Below are positions 31,181-43,193 of a DNA stretch of 64,000 nt, in pieces (positions within the stretch are counted from its first letter, which is position 1; every line of letters starts with the position of its first letter). Location: positions 108,108,625 to 108,172,624 of the forward strand of contig CM060911.1 of assembly GCA_030737875.1 (NCBI GenBank), read 5' to 3'. The DNA is from Allium sativum. Taxonomy: Eukaryota; Streptophyta; Magnoliopsida; Asparagales; Amaryllidaceae. Under the pieces are notes generated by a model, which was not told the origin of the DNA, searched no databases, and saw nothing but the letters and a program-made list of their open reading frames with translations. Made by a program: the position numbers and the translations under genes.

Positions 31181-31192
31181 GCTCTGATACCA
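31181..31192 (-). other. Primer-binding site, family A (initiator Met tRNA)
   Basis: The minus strand reads TGGTATCAGAGC, complementary to the 3' end of plant initiator tRNA-Met, two bases from the 5' LTR. Confidence 0.93.
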
Positions 31193-31523
31193 AATGTAAA
31201 GACCCGCAACCTCCCCGTAAAGGAAAGCGTCGGATAGTTCGAGAACAAACCACAGCAGAACGCATACAGAAGAACGTTTCATTGTATATTACAACAATGC
31301 ATCAGATTACAAGAATATACAGAGTATAAATGAATATTACACAGAAATATCAGAGATTTAAATTACATTTAAATACATAGCAGCGGAAAATAATACAATA
31401 CACAACTAGAATGAGATATACGGATACAAAGCTTTCCGGATATCGTTCCAGCTGTAAACCAGGATCCTGTGAATATAAATCTGCAAAACCAAAACTACTA
31501 GCTGCCCGTGTCGAAAATAGGGG

Positions 31524-31579
31524 CACCCAGAGTTTAGGTTAAAACAATAAACTCCAGGTCAGTCATGTGACTGGTGTGA
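31524..31579 (-). other. Conserved LTR double hairpin, family A 5' LTR
   Basis: Same sequence as 23437-23492. In this copy it would lie in the leader of the genomic RNA, upstream of the PBS. Confidence 0.7.
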
Positions 31580-34208
31580 GAACTAAAACAGTTATTAATC
31601 TTTATTTCAAATCATTAGGTAAATCAAGGGACCACGCCGTATAACACGGAACGGGTTTCCTCCCAAGAATACCAGTGCATAAAACCAACAGCGCAATGCT
31701 AAATAAAGAAAAATGAAGCTGTTATAAGACCCAGGTCCCATCACACAATGCAACGCAGTCGAGGATAGGGTTTTCCCTTATAACAGCCAAAGAATGCTTG
31801 ATACGTTTAAAACAAATCATTTGATACTATTATAAGTGCATAGTATATAAAACACTTCAAATCATAAGTATCAATCATAGGCGGCATGAGCGCCCCATCC
31901 CACTATGTCGCCATATATAGGATATACAATCAAAACCGCAAAGTCTCGTATTTGGAAATTGGGTTTCCATCTATGAACCGAGGCAAAAGATAGTCCTCAA
32001 CCGATTCGAGACAATCTAGCCCATGTCTCAGGCAAGCGCGCAGGCAAGCCTTGGATCGTCAGGGCCGGTCCACACGGAGTGGATTATTATGCCTGAACAA
32101 TACGTCTCCCCACCCTATGGGGTGTAAGTCTGGTCCGTCAGCCGACCAGAATGCATTCGGCCGAAACCGATATAACCGAGGCGCCTCGCAACAGCAACAA
32201 CCACATAAGTCAAACTCGTCAGGGCGTGTAAAACCACTGACGCCACTTCTAGCTAGAAAGAAACGCATGCCCTCCCTGAGGTCCGTCTCCCGTTTTTGGT
32301 TCATACCGGGTGTGAAACACGCGAGGTAAACGTTACACAAAGCTACGCCACAAAGGCCGTGCTTTGATCATCACCACAAGACTTTGCTTTTCAACAGAAG
32401 CCTCGATCATTTGCATCTTAGCATGCCACACAGGCAAGCCATCCTATGCAACCGATATCAGTCACACAGAATGAAATCCGATGTCAGACACACAGTCCAT
32501 TTACAAGTCCGTTCTGGGTCTGAACGAAACCGGAGGCACCTAGTACCCCGCATATCCATCGATCTCCAAGTACGTCTGGACGATCACTAACTGTTTCCAT
32601 CTTCTTGGGTGTACAGCCCAATCAAGATCATCAGTTATCACCCAAACGACGTGAAGACTTCCGGTCTTCGACCATCGTCTTCATCTTCGACTTATCGTCG
32701 TATCAGTTATTCAGAATGGGATAAACCCGGTCTTTCCGAATAACTCGCGTATATATTATAAAAGTGTTACACAAACACAACATACGCCTCATTCCAATTC
32801 ATTAGTCACTAACCGTAAATTAATCAAGAGAATAATTCCCCAAATATTAACCCCGAAGGCCGAAACCAACATCAGATCAATATCCAGAAAACCATTCTGC
32901 TTGGCTAACCGCCAGTTAGTTTCTAAATTTCACATTCAAATCTAATTAAAGATTTAACTATCGCCTGGAGCAAAACTGGTGATACTCCATTCTCGATCTT
33001 TTCAATCTAATTAAAGATTCATTAAAACTCCACTTAGTTTTAATCTGTGACTGGGTTAAAGAATCAGTGTCATTTAAAACACGGTTCACGATAAACCCAA
33101 AGTCACATCCCATTAATTATCGGGTTAAAGAACAAGTGTTATTTAAAACACTGTTCACGATAAACCCAAAAATCAATATCAATTCAATTCCAATTAAATA
33201 TCATTTAATTGGTACACTTCATTAAATCTAAATAAAAAGATTTAATCTTTTCTCAACTGGGTTCAAGAACAGTGTTAGTGAAGACACCATTCACGACAAA
33301 CCCAAATCACATTCGATATTCAATACAAGGCTCTGAATAGAAACTATATCGGCCTATATTCAATATCAAATTCTACGATTAACAAATGTCGTATTGGAAA
33401 TAACGATATACATATATATCTTTCAAATTTCCATAACAACACCTGTAATATCACGAATTCCAACATCGAAATATTCCGAAGACAATTTCGATTCAAATCC
33501 ACTCCAATGCAATCATTGGAAATTTTGGTTATTTTCAAAACCATTTCAAATTCAATTTATTTATTTAAAAATAAATAGAATTATAATTCTAGTTCAAAAC
33601 TAGTTCATTTCGATAAAAATCTATTTTTATCTTTTCAAATATGGAGTTTTTCATCCCAAACTTTCACAAATCATTTCTTATGATTTTACACAAATTATTA
33701 CTATTTTTAATAATTTTATCAAGGCCCGTACGGTCGATTTCCATTAACGGCCATCGAACTGCACTTACAGCGACCTTTTTCGAATTTGATTTGGACGTAT
33801 CTCCAAATCCAACCGTTAGATTTCAAATTTCTAACATTCATTAGAAAGCTCTTTTCGATACGAACCCAACGGTTCCGGTTTTAGGAGAATCCGACGGTCG
33901 GATCTCCCGTAATGTCCGTTTGAAACAAATGATCGAAATTCGCGAACTGCCGCAGCGCGGCGCGTTCTATTCAGGCCATTATATTATATATATAATATAT
34001 ATAATATATATTTCGTCGATTACTATTTAAAACGAATTATATAAATGGTTTTAAATTCGTTTCAAAAGCAATTTCAACTTCCTTTTCAATTCAAATCAAA
34101 ATTGAATTCTTCTTTATAAATTCGTTTCAAAATTCATTTCTATTCAATTCAAATTTCAATTCAATTTGAATTCATTTCAATTCGCTTTCAATTCCATTTG
34201 AATTCGTT

Positions 34209-34814
34209 TTCAATTCAATTCATTTCGAAATCGTTTTAAAATTCAATTCATTTCGAAATCGTTTTCAATTCAATTCATTTCGAAATCGTTTTCAATTCAA
34301 TTCATTTCGAAATCGTTTTCAATTCAATTCATTTCGAAATCGTTTTCAATTCAATTTATTTCGAAATCGCTTTCAATTCAATTTGAATTCGTTTTCAATT
34401 CATTTCGAAATCGTTTTCAATTCAATTTATTTCGAAATCGTTTTCAATTCAATTCATTTCGAAATCGTTTTCAATTCAATTTATTTCGAAATCGTTTTCA
34501 ATTCAATTCATTTCGAAATCGTTTTCAATTCAATTTATTTCGAAATCGTTTTCAATTCAATTCATTTCGAAATCGTTTTCAATTCAATTCATTTCGAAAT
34601 CGTTTTCAATTCAATTCATTTCGAAATCGTTTTCAATTCAATTCATTTCGAAATCGTTTTCAATTCAATTCATTTCGAAATCGTTTTCAATTCAATTCAT
34701 TTCGAAATCGTTTTCAATTCAATTCATTTCGAAATCGTTTTCAATTCAATTCATTTCGAAATCGTTTTCAATTCAATTCATTTCGAAATCGTTTTCAATT
34801 CAATTCATTTCAAA
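34209..34814 (+). repeat. 27-bp minisatellite, family A 5' LTR
   Basis: Same array as 26122-26727, with no copy-number difference, which shows how recent the insertion is. Confidence 0.95.
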
Positions 34815-34924
34815 ATATTCGATTTCGAAATCACGTTTCAATATTCATTTTAAAATGAATAAAATCGATATAAATATCGTTCACGTCAAAATGGCGTCAA
34901 TCTAATCCTCACGGCTTCACATAT

Positions 34925-35071
34925 TTCTATTTTCAAATATTCTATTTCAAATATTTCTATTTCAAATATTTCTATTTCAAATATTTCTATTTCAAATATT
35001 TCTATTTCAAATATTTCTATTTCAAATATTTCTATTTCAAATATTTCTATTTCAAATATTTCTATTTTTCT
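34925..35071 (+). repeat. 15-bp minisatellite, family A 5' LTR
   Basis: Same array as 26838-26984. Confidence 0.95.
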
Positions 35072-36015
35072 CGAAACTGGAATGAGGCCCAATCAATTAC
35101 CATATAATGTTAATTATATGGATTTTCTACAACACATGTATATATCAACAACGATGAATAATCAACCATCAACCAAAGTGCACTACACTGTATAAGCATC
35201 AAATATAGACATTTAACGCTTATAGCAGCTTGTCAATCAATCGATCGACATATTTAATAAATCAGGATGAGTGAACTTCAAATTTCATCCTAACACCCGT
35301 GTGGGGTTTCAAACAATCAAACACATATTTTATTTGTGCAGTTAGGCGATGTGTAAAATTTATCGACCCAATCAACGTCATTCAAATAGGTGTACATAAA
35401 CAAACCGTCTGGTTTGTAAATGAATATTTATTTATTCACATTCACGTTAAAAATTATATTTTTAACGATAACACATTTTATTTTAACATATGAATTTATA
35501 TTCAGTTCATTCGTTAAATAAAATGCTAATTTTATTTTTCTAACTTATTTTAGAAAATTTCGGCGGCATAACGGCACGATACTAGAAACGGGACAAGGCC
35601 TAGCCTTATCCCCGGTCTAGTGAAGGCCCACGCCATTCACACATCAATCAAATCAATTCGTTATGCAAACCACAAACTTTGGAGTAAGGGTCTAACCTAG
35701 CCTTACTCCTTCGCCTTATAACGGCGCACGTCTAATCCTAACCAATTTATCGATTCGATTTTTCACACCACAAACCACATTCAAACCAATATCACAATCA
35801 ATCACCAAACAGTCAAACAAACAAGTCCATGGTCTGTGGACGGGTGTCGGGTGCTACTAAGCACCGTCTGCATCCTAGTATATATATAACTAGAAAAATA
35901 AATTGAAAGGTGAGAAATTCTCACTTATAGCTATCCTAGCTCCACGGCTCTTCATTTGCAGAAGTCTTCGTCGTTTCGCCATTTTTGTCACCTTCGTTGT
36001 CCGCTTTCACTACAT

Positions 36016-36608
36016 ATGTAAAAATCGAATTTTTACTATGTTATTCAATAAATATAAAAATCGAATTTCCATTTCAAAGTTCAATATATAAAAATCGAAT
36101 TTTTATTTCAAAGTTCAATATATAAAAATCGAATTTTTATTTCAAAGTTCAATATATAAAAATCGAATTTTTATTTCAAAGTTCAATAGATAAAAATCGA
36201 ATTTTTATTTCAAAGTTCAATATATAAAAATCGAATTTTTATTTCAAAGTTCAATATATAAAAAATCGAATTTTTATTTCAAAGTTCAATATATAAAAAT
36301 CGAATTTTTATTTCAAAGTTCAATATATAAAAATCGAATTTTTATTTCAAAGTTCAATATATAAAAATCGAATTTTTATTTCAAAGTTTAATAGATAAAA
36401 ATCGAATTTTTAGTTCGAAGTTCAATAGATAAAAATCGAATTTTTAGTTCGAAGTTCAATAGATAAAAATCGAATTTTTATTTCAAAGTTCAATAGATAA
36501 AAATCGAATTTTTAGTTCGAAGTTTAATAGATAAAAATCGAATTTTTAGTTCGAAGTTTAATAGATAAAAATCGAATTTTTAGTTCGAAGTTTAATAAAT
36601 AAAAAACC
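36016..36608 (+). repeat. 34-bp minisatellite, family A 5' LTR
   Basis: Same array as 27929-28520 plus one A at 36260-36265, the only LTR difference I found. Confidence 0.95.
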
Positions 36609-36976
36609 TATTTTTAATTCTAAAAATCCCAACTTTATACATCTTAAAAATCCTTTCTTTATATTTTAAAAACATCGCTAACTTTATTTTCAAAAACAAC
36701 TCATGTCTTGTATTTCAAAAATAATGATATACATATATAAAAGTTAACCAAAAATCAAATCTTTTCGCTTGTTAACAAAATCAATTTCTAAACTTTTCTA
36801 AAAAGATATATATATATAAGAAAACTGATTTTATAAATAATGTCATATTAAAAATGCTCACTGTTTTTTTTCTATTTAACTAAAATCAGTTTTTCAATTT
36901 TTAATAAAACAGTTTTTAAACATTAATAAAATTTACAGATAAAAGAAAATAAACAAATAAAACAAAACTAAACTTA

Positions 36977-37328
36977 CAGTCTTTGGTCAACAGAGGATAG
37001 GGAGAGGGGAGCGAGCATCGGAGGTCGGCGGTGGGCAGCCGCGAGGCGACAGTGGCTTGGGGGCTAGGGTTTCGATTTGCGGTGGTTTGCTGGGCGTGGC
37101 GATTTGGGGTTGGGGTCCAGGGGTCGCGAGGCTCGAGCGGGGTTCATCAGAGGATGGGCGCGAGGGGGAGGTGGACTCGGCGGAGGCGGCGGTCGGCTCT
37201 GGCAAAGGGTGGCGCCGACAGGAGGAGGGAGGCGCGATTTTCTTTGGGGGTTTTTTTTTTATTTATTTTTATTCGATCTGCAGAAGGGGGGGGGCCAACG
37301 TATAAAAGGGAAAGAAGATATATATTTT
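36977..37328 (-). promoter_or_regulatory. GC-rich promoter/leader island, family A 5' LTR
   Basis: Same as 28889-29240. In this copy the splice donor GTAAGT would lie in the 5' leader of the element RNA, so a leader intron is possible. Confidence 0.5.
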
Positions 37329-38239
37329 TTTTTTTTTATTATTATTATTATTTTAATTATTTTATTCGAAAAAAGGTTGACCTTTAAATACGAACTCGAA
37401 ACGAGGCCCACCGCCTGTCGTCCATAGCGTTTCACCCCCATTCCGAACACAATGGGACATGTATCGCAAGCTGATTTGACCGTTTCGATCAGTTTCCTTT
37501 GAATTTACATTTAAATCACTATATTGAATTTTAAACGTACATTTCAAATTACCGGGGTCACATACTAACTAGAAAAATTGCAGAAAAATATTTTCTAGCT
37601 TCGTATTGACGATACGGTCCTAACAAAACTAGTTTCGTCGAATTCTGAGACCGTTAGAAAAATGGCCAATTTCCAGTCGATTAAAATCAACTGAAACAGG
37701 TCAAACGCGTTTTCCTTTGCCACGCTCACATATTGATTCGAAAAATTATGAAATTTGGAATTTAGCAATAACTTGGCACTGCGGATCCAACAAAACTGGT
37801 TTCGTCGAAATCCGAGGTCGTTTGCAAAATGTCCATTTTTAAGGGCCTGAATTCCATAGCGACTATTCAGAATTTTCAACTGGACATATCTTTTGATTCC
37901 CGATATGAAATCTTGATTTTTCGGATTCGCTGGAAAGATATTCACTATTAGATTCCATTATTTTTGGTTTCACTAAAATCCGGATTGTTTTGCACCCGGT
38001 ACATTCAATTGAAGTTTGAAATCGAATTATCGAACTACCGCGCCATTTTCAATTCTATTTATAATTATATATAATTATTTATATTCTAACGACGACGCGT
38101 ATAATATATACGTTCGAATTATATTCAAAATAAATTTATTGTCGATATTATTTAAAATAATTCATTTTAAATAATCAAAATTCGCTAAAATTGCCAAAAT
38201 AAAATTTTCAAACTGGCCCAGATTTTCCGGGTTGTTACA

Positions 38240-38244
38240 GAATT
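38240..38244. repeat. Target-site duplication, right (GAATT)
   Basis: Matches 23103-23107. Removing the element and one GAATT rejoins AT-rich DNA. Confidence 0.93.
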
Positions 38245-38410
38245 CAAGTAAATCAAGTATAATGTGGGAACAATTGTCAAAGAAGGGAAAATGTCATAAC
38301 ATACCATTAAAAGCCTGAGCATTACATGAGCCAATAAATATGACTCATAATCAATTCATGTCAATAATGGAATTAACAATTCCTTGATGCGTTTTCGGTT
38401 GTTTATCAAA

Positions 38411-38610
38411 CAGGTGTATTTGGAAGCAATATAAATTTATTTCATGTAAAAATTATCGTAAATTATATTAAATTCAATAAACATAATTAGAATGTTTGCA
38501 CCAAATTAATAAAATGTAACAGGTGTATTTGGAAGCAATATAAATTTATTTCAAGTAAAAATTATCATAAATTATATTAAATTCAATAAACATAAATAGA
38601 ATGTTTGCAC
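38411..38610 (+). repeat. 109-bp tandem duplication
   Basis: Copies start at 38411 and 38520 with CAGGTGTATTTGGAAGCAAT and differ at a few positions. Both end near GAATGTTTGCAC. Confidence 0.9.
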
Positions 38611-40950
38611 TGAATTTAGAAATTGTTGTGGCAACATTTTATAGTGTTTATGTTTCTAATAAAGTGTTCAAACACGCAACATAAGATGTATGTTCACCAT
38701 ATAGTGCAATCTACATATAAGAAAGAATTAAGATAAATCTAAATGTTCAAACAACACTACCTTCCTTGTAGAAGCAATAAATACTGGCAGTAAACAATAA
38801 TAAAGCATGATTAAAATATAGATTTCTATTAATTATAGATGGAAAATTATAGATTTCTAATAGTTATTACCTTTTAATTTCTTCTTAGTTTTTGTCGTTA
38901 CCGATTGTTTGGCATCAACTGTAAGCAATTTTTTTAATGTAAAAGTAGTGGTTTAAGAATTGATGATCGAAGAGAAACAGAAATAAAGGTAATAAGAACT
39001 GTAGTAATGAAAAATGATAGAAATAAGTATACATATGCAAATGAGAATGATATATAGTATATATGGAAAAAGCCAGTCTAGCAATATAATTATGCAACAC
39101 ATTAAACATGAAATATATTTTACATTGGATGATTGGTAGATATATTAAAAAATTGAACCAAAAAAGATTGAAACAGGTAGTATATTCAAACAAACGTAAA
39201 CATGTTACACACTGTTGACAACAACATGTTCAACAAAAAAAAGTATTCTTGAGTTTTCCTAATCATTCCCAAGTTAATAGTATACAAAAAAAAGTCAATA
39301 AAAAGCGCAAAACAATATTTATGTTTTAATTCTTTAACTGCTTGCATCCATCACAGTTTACAAATAACCAACAGTGGGTCATCACGTTGATTGAAAATGA
39401 GTACAGTAAAAATGACATTTGCTATCAATATTATATGAAAGACTAAAATAGACCCAGAGTATTAATTCTGAAATACAGATATGCAATCTAAAAAAATAAA
39501 ACTAATCCATGTACTATATTGAGGAATAATTAAATTTATCAATATTTGGATGAGCGGTTCTTCTTAACTGAAAAATAAAAACTGCATTTTGTATGTTGTA
39601 AATGTTTAGAGAAACCCAAAATAACAAAAAAATTGAACTTACCAGCAAAATCAAAGAAGGTCTTAAACTATTTTAGTGTTTATATGACTGTGACAGATCC
39701 ACCACCATCATTTTTTTTTGAAATCGCAGCAGTGCGAAATTGAGTTTAACTTGTTAACAACCAATCTTTGTTGCAAATGACCTCGGTTGGATAACTGTAC
39801 CATATCCACCGCCCTCATTGTTGAAATAAACAAAGCAAATCAGAAAGAACCAAGTTCAGTTATGCGTAACAAATCTAATCAACAAAACTAGCAAAAAAAG
39901 GATTTTTTTACTTGGAGTATGATCGTTAGTTAAGAAAAAAAAATACGAAGGAACAAACTATGCAATATGACACCTCAAATAAATCTGAGAAAGGGAAATA
40001 GAGCCGCCACTACAATTTGGTGGAAGACATTAGAGAAGGCAACGATCGATTTTCTAGTTTAATTTGACTTTGGAATGCTGGATGAAATTAAGGTTAGAAC
40101 AGGGGTGAGGAGCGCGAAGGAATTAAAAGAAAAACTGACGATTCAATTTTTGTATGACATGGAATATCTCAGATCTATTTATTTTGAATTGGGTAACTAT
40201 AGTATAGTATAAGTTGTGTAATATTTTGATTTAATACAAATATCTTGATGGAATTAAGGAGAATAGAGATAATTGAGGGAATTAAAGAGAAAGAATCAAG
40301 GAGGTAGCAGGAATTTTTTCTGCTTTACTATTATTTAATACATTTCGTACTAAACATATCATATTTTTTTTCTTTTTATTTCTTTAAAACCGTTGATTGC
40401 ATTTATGTCTAGTTCTATTTAAACTATGGAATTCCAATTAATTTAAAAGCATTAATTTCAACATTAAATTCTAAAATAAATTTTAATTTCTGAAAGGTAA
40501 AAAATAGTTGTATTCTAATTATACTAATTGAAACATATTAATAACTTTACAAAATTCAAGAGGTTATTTGGTACTAATCATTGAATAGAAAGGAAAGAAA
40601 TCAGGGAAGATAATTGTAAGGTATACGCATATATGTATATGTTGATAGATTTTACACATTTAAACAATTAAAATTAAATACACAGAGGTAGCTATATCCG
40701 AATTTTATGAAACTAATTATAACATCTGCATTAGAAATGTTCTAGTACTTAAAAAGGGAGAAATTTAAATTTCAAAAATATTTTATTTTTAAAGAATTTA
40801 TGGATTCTAATTAAAATCTCGCAAATGAATGAAACTTTCGTATTTTACTATGATAAGCATATATATGCAAATGGTTAAGAAATGTTGAAATAATTGGTAA
40901 GAATGTGAAAGCTAAACAGGTAGTAGAAAGAACAAATGGTTAAGAAATTA

Positions 40951-41170
40951 GCGTTTCCAGAAATATTATGTATTAAATAACATCATCATATTTCGTAAGA
41001 AATATTAAATTTACGTATATTATGTAAAGCATTTCCAAAAATATTATGTATGTGATAAGAAAGTTTTTCGTCATATCAGCGTTTCCAGAAATATTATGTA
41101 TTAAATAACATCATCATATTTAGTAAGAAATCTTAAATTTACGTATATTATTTAAAGCATTTCCATATAC
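40951..41170 (+). repeat. 128-bp tandem duplication
   Basis: GCGTTTCCAGAAATATTATG begins at 40951 and 41079, followed by TATTAAATAACATCATCATA in both. The second copy runs into the next duplication. Confidence 0.8.
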
Positions 41171-41185
41171 TAATAAAGTTTTTCG

Positions 41186-42105
41186 TCATATTATGTAAAG
41201 CATTTCCAGAAATATTACTGAAAACGTTATTATGTATGTTATTTTTACAAATAATATACATTTGTAAAAAAGATTAGTGAATTTAAGATTAGTAAATTTA
41301 CATATATTATGTATGTTATTATGTATGTTATTTCCAGAACTTAAAAAGATTAGTAAATTTACGTATATTACGTATAATATACATTTGTAAAAAGAACTAA
41401 AAAGCATTTCATCGTATCACGTATATTATTGAAAACGTTATTATGTATGTTATTTTTAAATAATATTTCCATAAATATTTATTGTAATTTACGCCATTTT
41501 GGAAACAATAGTTTACGTATATTATGTAAATAAAGCATTTCCATAAATATTTGAATATACAAAATTATTAATTATACATGTGATAAGAAATCAAGTAAAG
41601 AGCAATAAAAAAATTATTATCGTCATATTATGTAAAGCATTTCCAGAAATATTACTGAAAACATTATTATGTATGTTATTTTTATAAATAATATACATTT
41701 GTAAAGAAGATTAGTGAATTTAAGATTAGTATATTTATGTATATTGTGTATGTTATTATGTGTGTTATTTCCAAAACTAAAAAAGATTAGTAAATTTACG
41801 TATATTATTTATGTTATTTCCAGAACTTAAAAAGATTAGTAAATTTACATATATTACATATAATATACCTTTGTAAAAAGAACTAAAAAGCATTTCGTCA
41901 TATCACATATATTATTGAAAACGTTATTATGTTTGTTATTTTTACATAAAATTTCTAGAAATATTTATTGTAATTTATGCCATTTTGGAAATAATAGTTT
42001 ACGTATGTTATGTAAATAAAACATTTCCAGAAATATTTGAATAGACAAAATTATTAATTATACATGTGATAAGAAATCAAGTAAAGAGCAATAAAAAAAA
42101 TTATT
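41186..42105 (+). repeat. ~440-490-bp tandem duplication
   Basis: TTATGTAAAGCATTTCCAGA starts at 41191 and again at 41629. The shared text runs to TACATGTGATAAGAAATCAA (41575 and 42061). Smaller repeats (AAAAAGATTAGTAAATTTAC) are nested within it. Confidence 0.8.
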
Positions 42106-42761
42106 AATTACATTTGTTGGTTGGACCAAATACATGTAATTTTTCCTAATTTGTAAAAATACATGTATGTTTTTTAATAATTATTCCTAATTTGTAACAA
42201 TACATGTAATTTTTTTAATATATTGACATTCGTATGTAGTTTCAAATAATTTAAAAAACTACAATAAAATAATATTTTTAATCAATTATATCAAACCTTT
42301 TAGACTTTTTTGTTGAACATTTATTTATGTATTTAATATTTGCATGTGCTTGATTAGTTAGAATAATTATTCCTAATTTGTAACTATAACGACCGCGGAA
42401 TTTTCGACCAAGAAAATCAACATCAAACTATTCAAGTATCGGAAATACCAGGTCATTAATAGAAAGAAATTAGAGAATGAGATAGGAAAGATAGAACTAA
42501 TAGAATAGAAGAGTAAGAAGAACACAACTGAACAGAATCAGAGTAAACACGAATCTCACAGCGGACTGAACAAAATATATTATATAACATAATCTTGAAA
42601 TACAAATCTGAATTTGTATATACATACTATATCAGAGTACAACACATGATATATCAAAGCAGAAATAACTCTACATAACTAACGGTGAAGCCTCCTGCTT
42701 TGAGCTCCTCCAAGGGTATCTGTAAAAGCCTGAAACACTTGACTACCCGTACAAATTTGGA

Positions 42762-42820
42762 CACCCAAGAGTTTAGGGAAAACAAAATAAACTCTGGGTC
42801 AATCATGGGACTGGCATGAG
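42762..42820 (-). other. Conserved LTR double hairpin, family B
   Basis: On the sense strand hairpin 1 is CAGTC..GATTG (one G-U) and hairpin 2 is ACCCAGAGTTTA with TAAACTCTTGGGT (one bulge). The right LTR copy near 50640-50695 has lost part of hairpin 1. Confidence 0.65.
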
Positions 42821-43103
42821 TAAACTCCAATCATATTATTTAACTTTAACAATCCTTTTGAAACAAAAGGGTAATAGTAAGACCAGCTCACACATAAACA
42901 TGGACGGTTTTTACCTTACTATAACTAAACCATTTTTGATATCAAAATCCAGTGATATTATAATAATGTCTAATCAAATAAATAACCAAATAGCAGAACG
43001 CTTGCATCTCACGCTCCACATACATAGTATAAAACCAAAAACCGCAGGGCGCTTATTGGAGATTGGATTCCAACTATGACAAGATATGGGACCACATCCC
43101 GAT

Positions 43104-43193
43104 CAGTGTATTCTAGAGGGGATACACTGGGGTTCAACAAGAACATCTTGCAACCCAGCCCACACATGACCGACCACTCATTTAGCTTGAGTG
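43104..43193 (-). other. Three-hairpin LTR module, family B
   Basis: CAGTGTAT (43104-43111) pairs with ATACACTG (43122-43129). GGGTT and AACCC then enclose CAAGA (43138-43142)/TCTTG (43146-43150). Finally CACTCA (43175-43180) pairs with TGAGTG (43188-43193). The right LTR copy is at 50971-51060. Confidence 0.65.

Larger units (their letters stand above)
30152..31194 (-). mobile_element. Family A internal region (1,043 bp), non-coding
   Basis: It runs from the PPT (30153-30164) to the PBS (31181-31192). The sense strand close to the PPT reads CGAGGACGAAAAG before TTTTAAGTGGGGGAGA, which looks like the final codons of a gypsy pol. Otherwise there is no long frame. It contains the structured segment 30798-30881 and a hairpin at 31061-31079, both shared with families B and C. 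Confidence 0.85.
23108..38239 (-). mobile_element. Complete family A element: non-autonomous LTR retrotransposon with giant LTRs
   Basis: The element has two direct repeats of 7,044 and 7,045 bp around a 1,043-bp interior, flanked by GAATT duplications. Transcription would run on the minus strand: the PBS (31181-31192) lies beside the right (5') LTR and the polypurine tract (30153-30164) beside the left (3') LTR. LTR ends on the sense strand are TGTAACAACCCGG..GGGTCTTTACA. No gag, protease, RT, RNase H or integrase can be found, so it must be moved by proteins from another element. The LTR start, PBS, PPT and a pol-tail-like motif next to the PPT resemble Ty3/gypsy chromoviruses of the Tekay/Del kind, which is an inference. 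Large non-autonomous 'LARD' elements are known, but here LTRs make up over 90% of the length. By eye the LTRs differ by a single inserted A (36260-36265), so insertion was very recent. Confidence 0.93.
31195..38239 (-). mobile_element. Family A 5' LTR (right), 7,045 bp
   Basis: Identical by eye to 23108-30151 except for one extra A in the 34-bp array (36260-36265). Every repeat, hairpin and open frame recurs at an offset of 8,087, or 8,088 beyond the indel. As the 5' LTR, its promoter island would drive the genomic RNA. Confidence 0.93.
38245..42384. other. AT-rich non-coding DNA with local duplications
   Basis: No coding region, RNA gene or element terminus is recognisable. Contents are the duplications annotated separately and a pair of short related segments near 39690 and 39800 (ACAGATCCACCACC and ACCATATCCACCGCC). 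It looks like old intergenic DNA into which A and B inserted. Confidence 0.6.

Noticed and set aside
31181..31192. tRNA gene suggested by initiator-Met-like sequence
   Set aside because: Only the 12-nt 3' end complement is present, placed between LTR and interior: a primer-binding site. The same holds at 50252, 59639 and 19432.
23108..38239. Simple tandem duplication of an 8.1-kb segment instead of a retrotransposon
   Set aside because: The repeats have TG..CA ends, PBS and PPT at the right borders, and a matching 5-bp target duplication outside, which a tandem duplication would not give.
38915..39193. 92-residue minus-strand frame in AT-rich DNA
   Set aside because: Phe/Tyr/Ile/Leu-rich as expected from AT composition, with no motif and no gene context.
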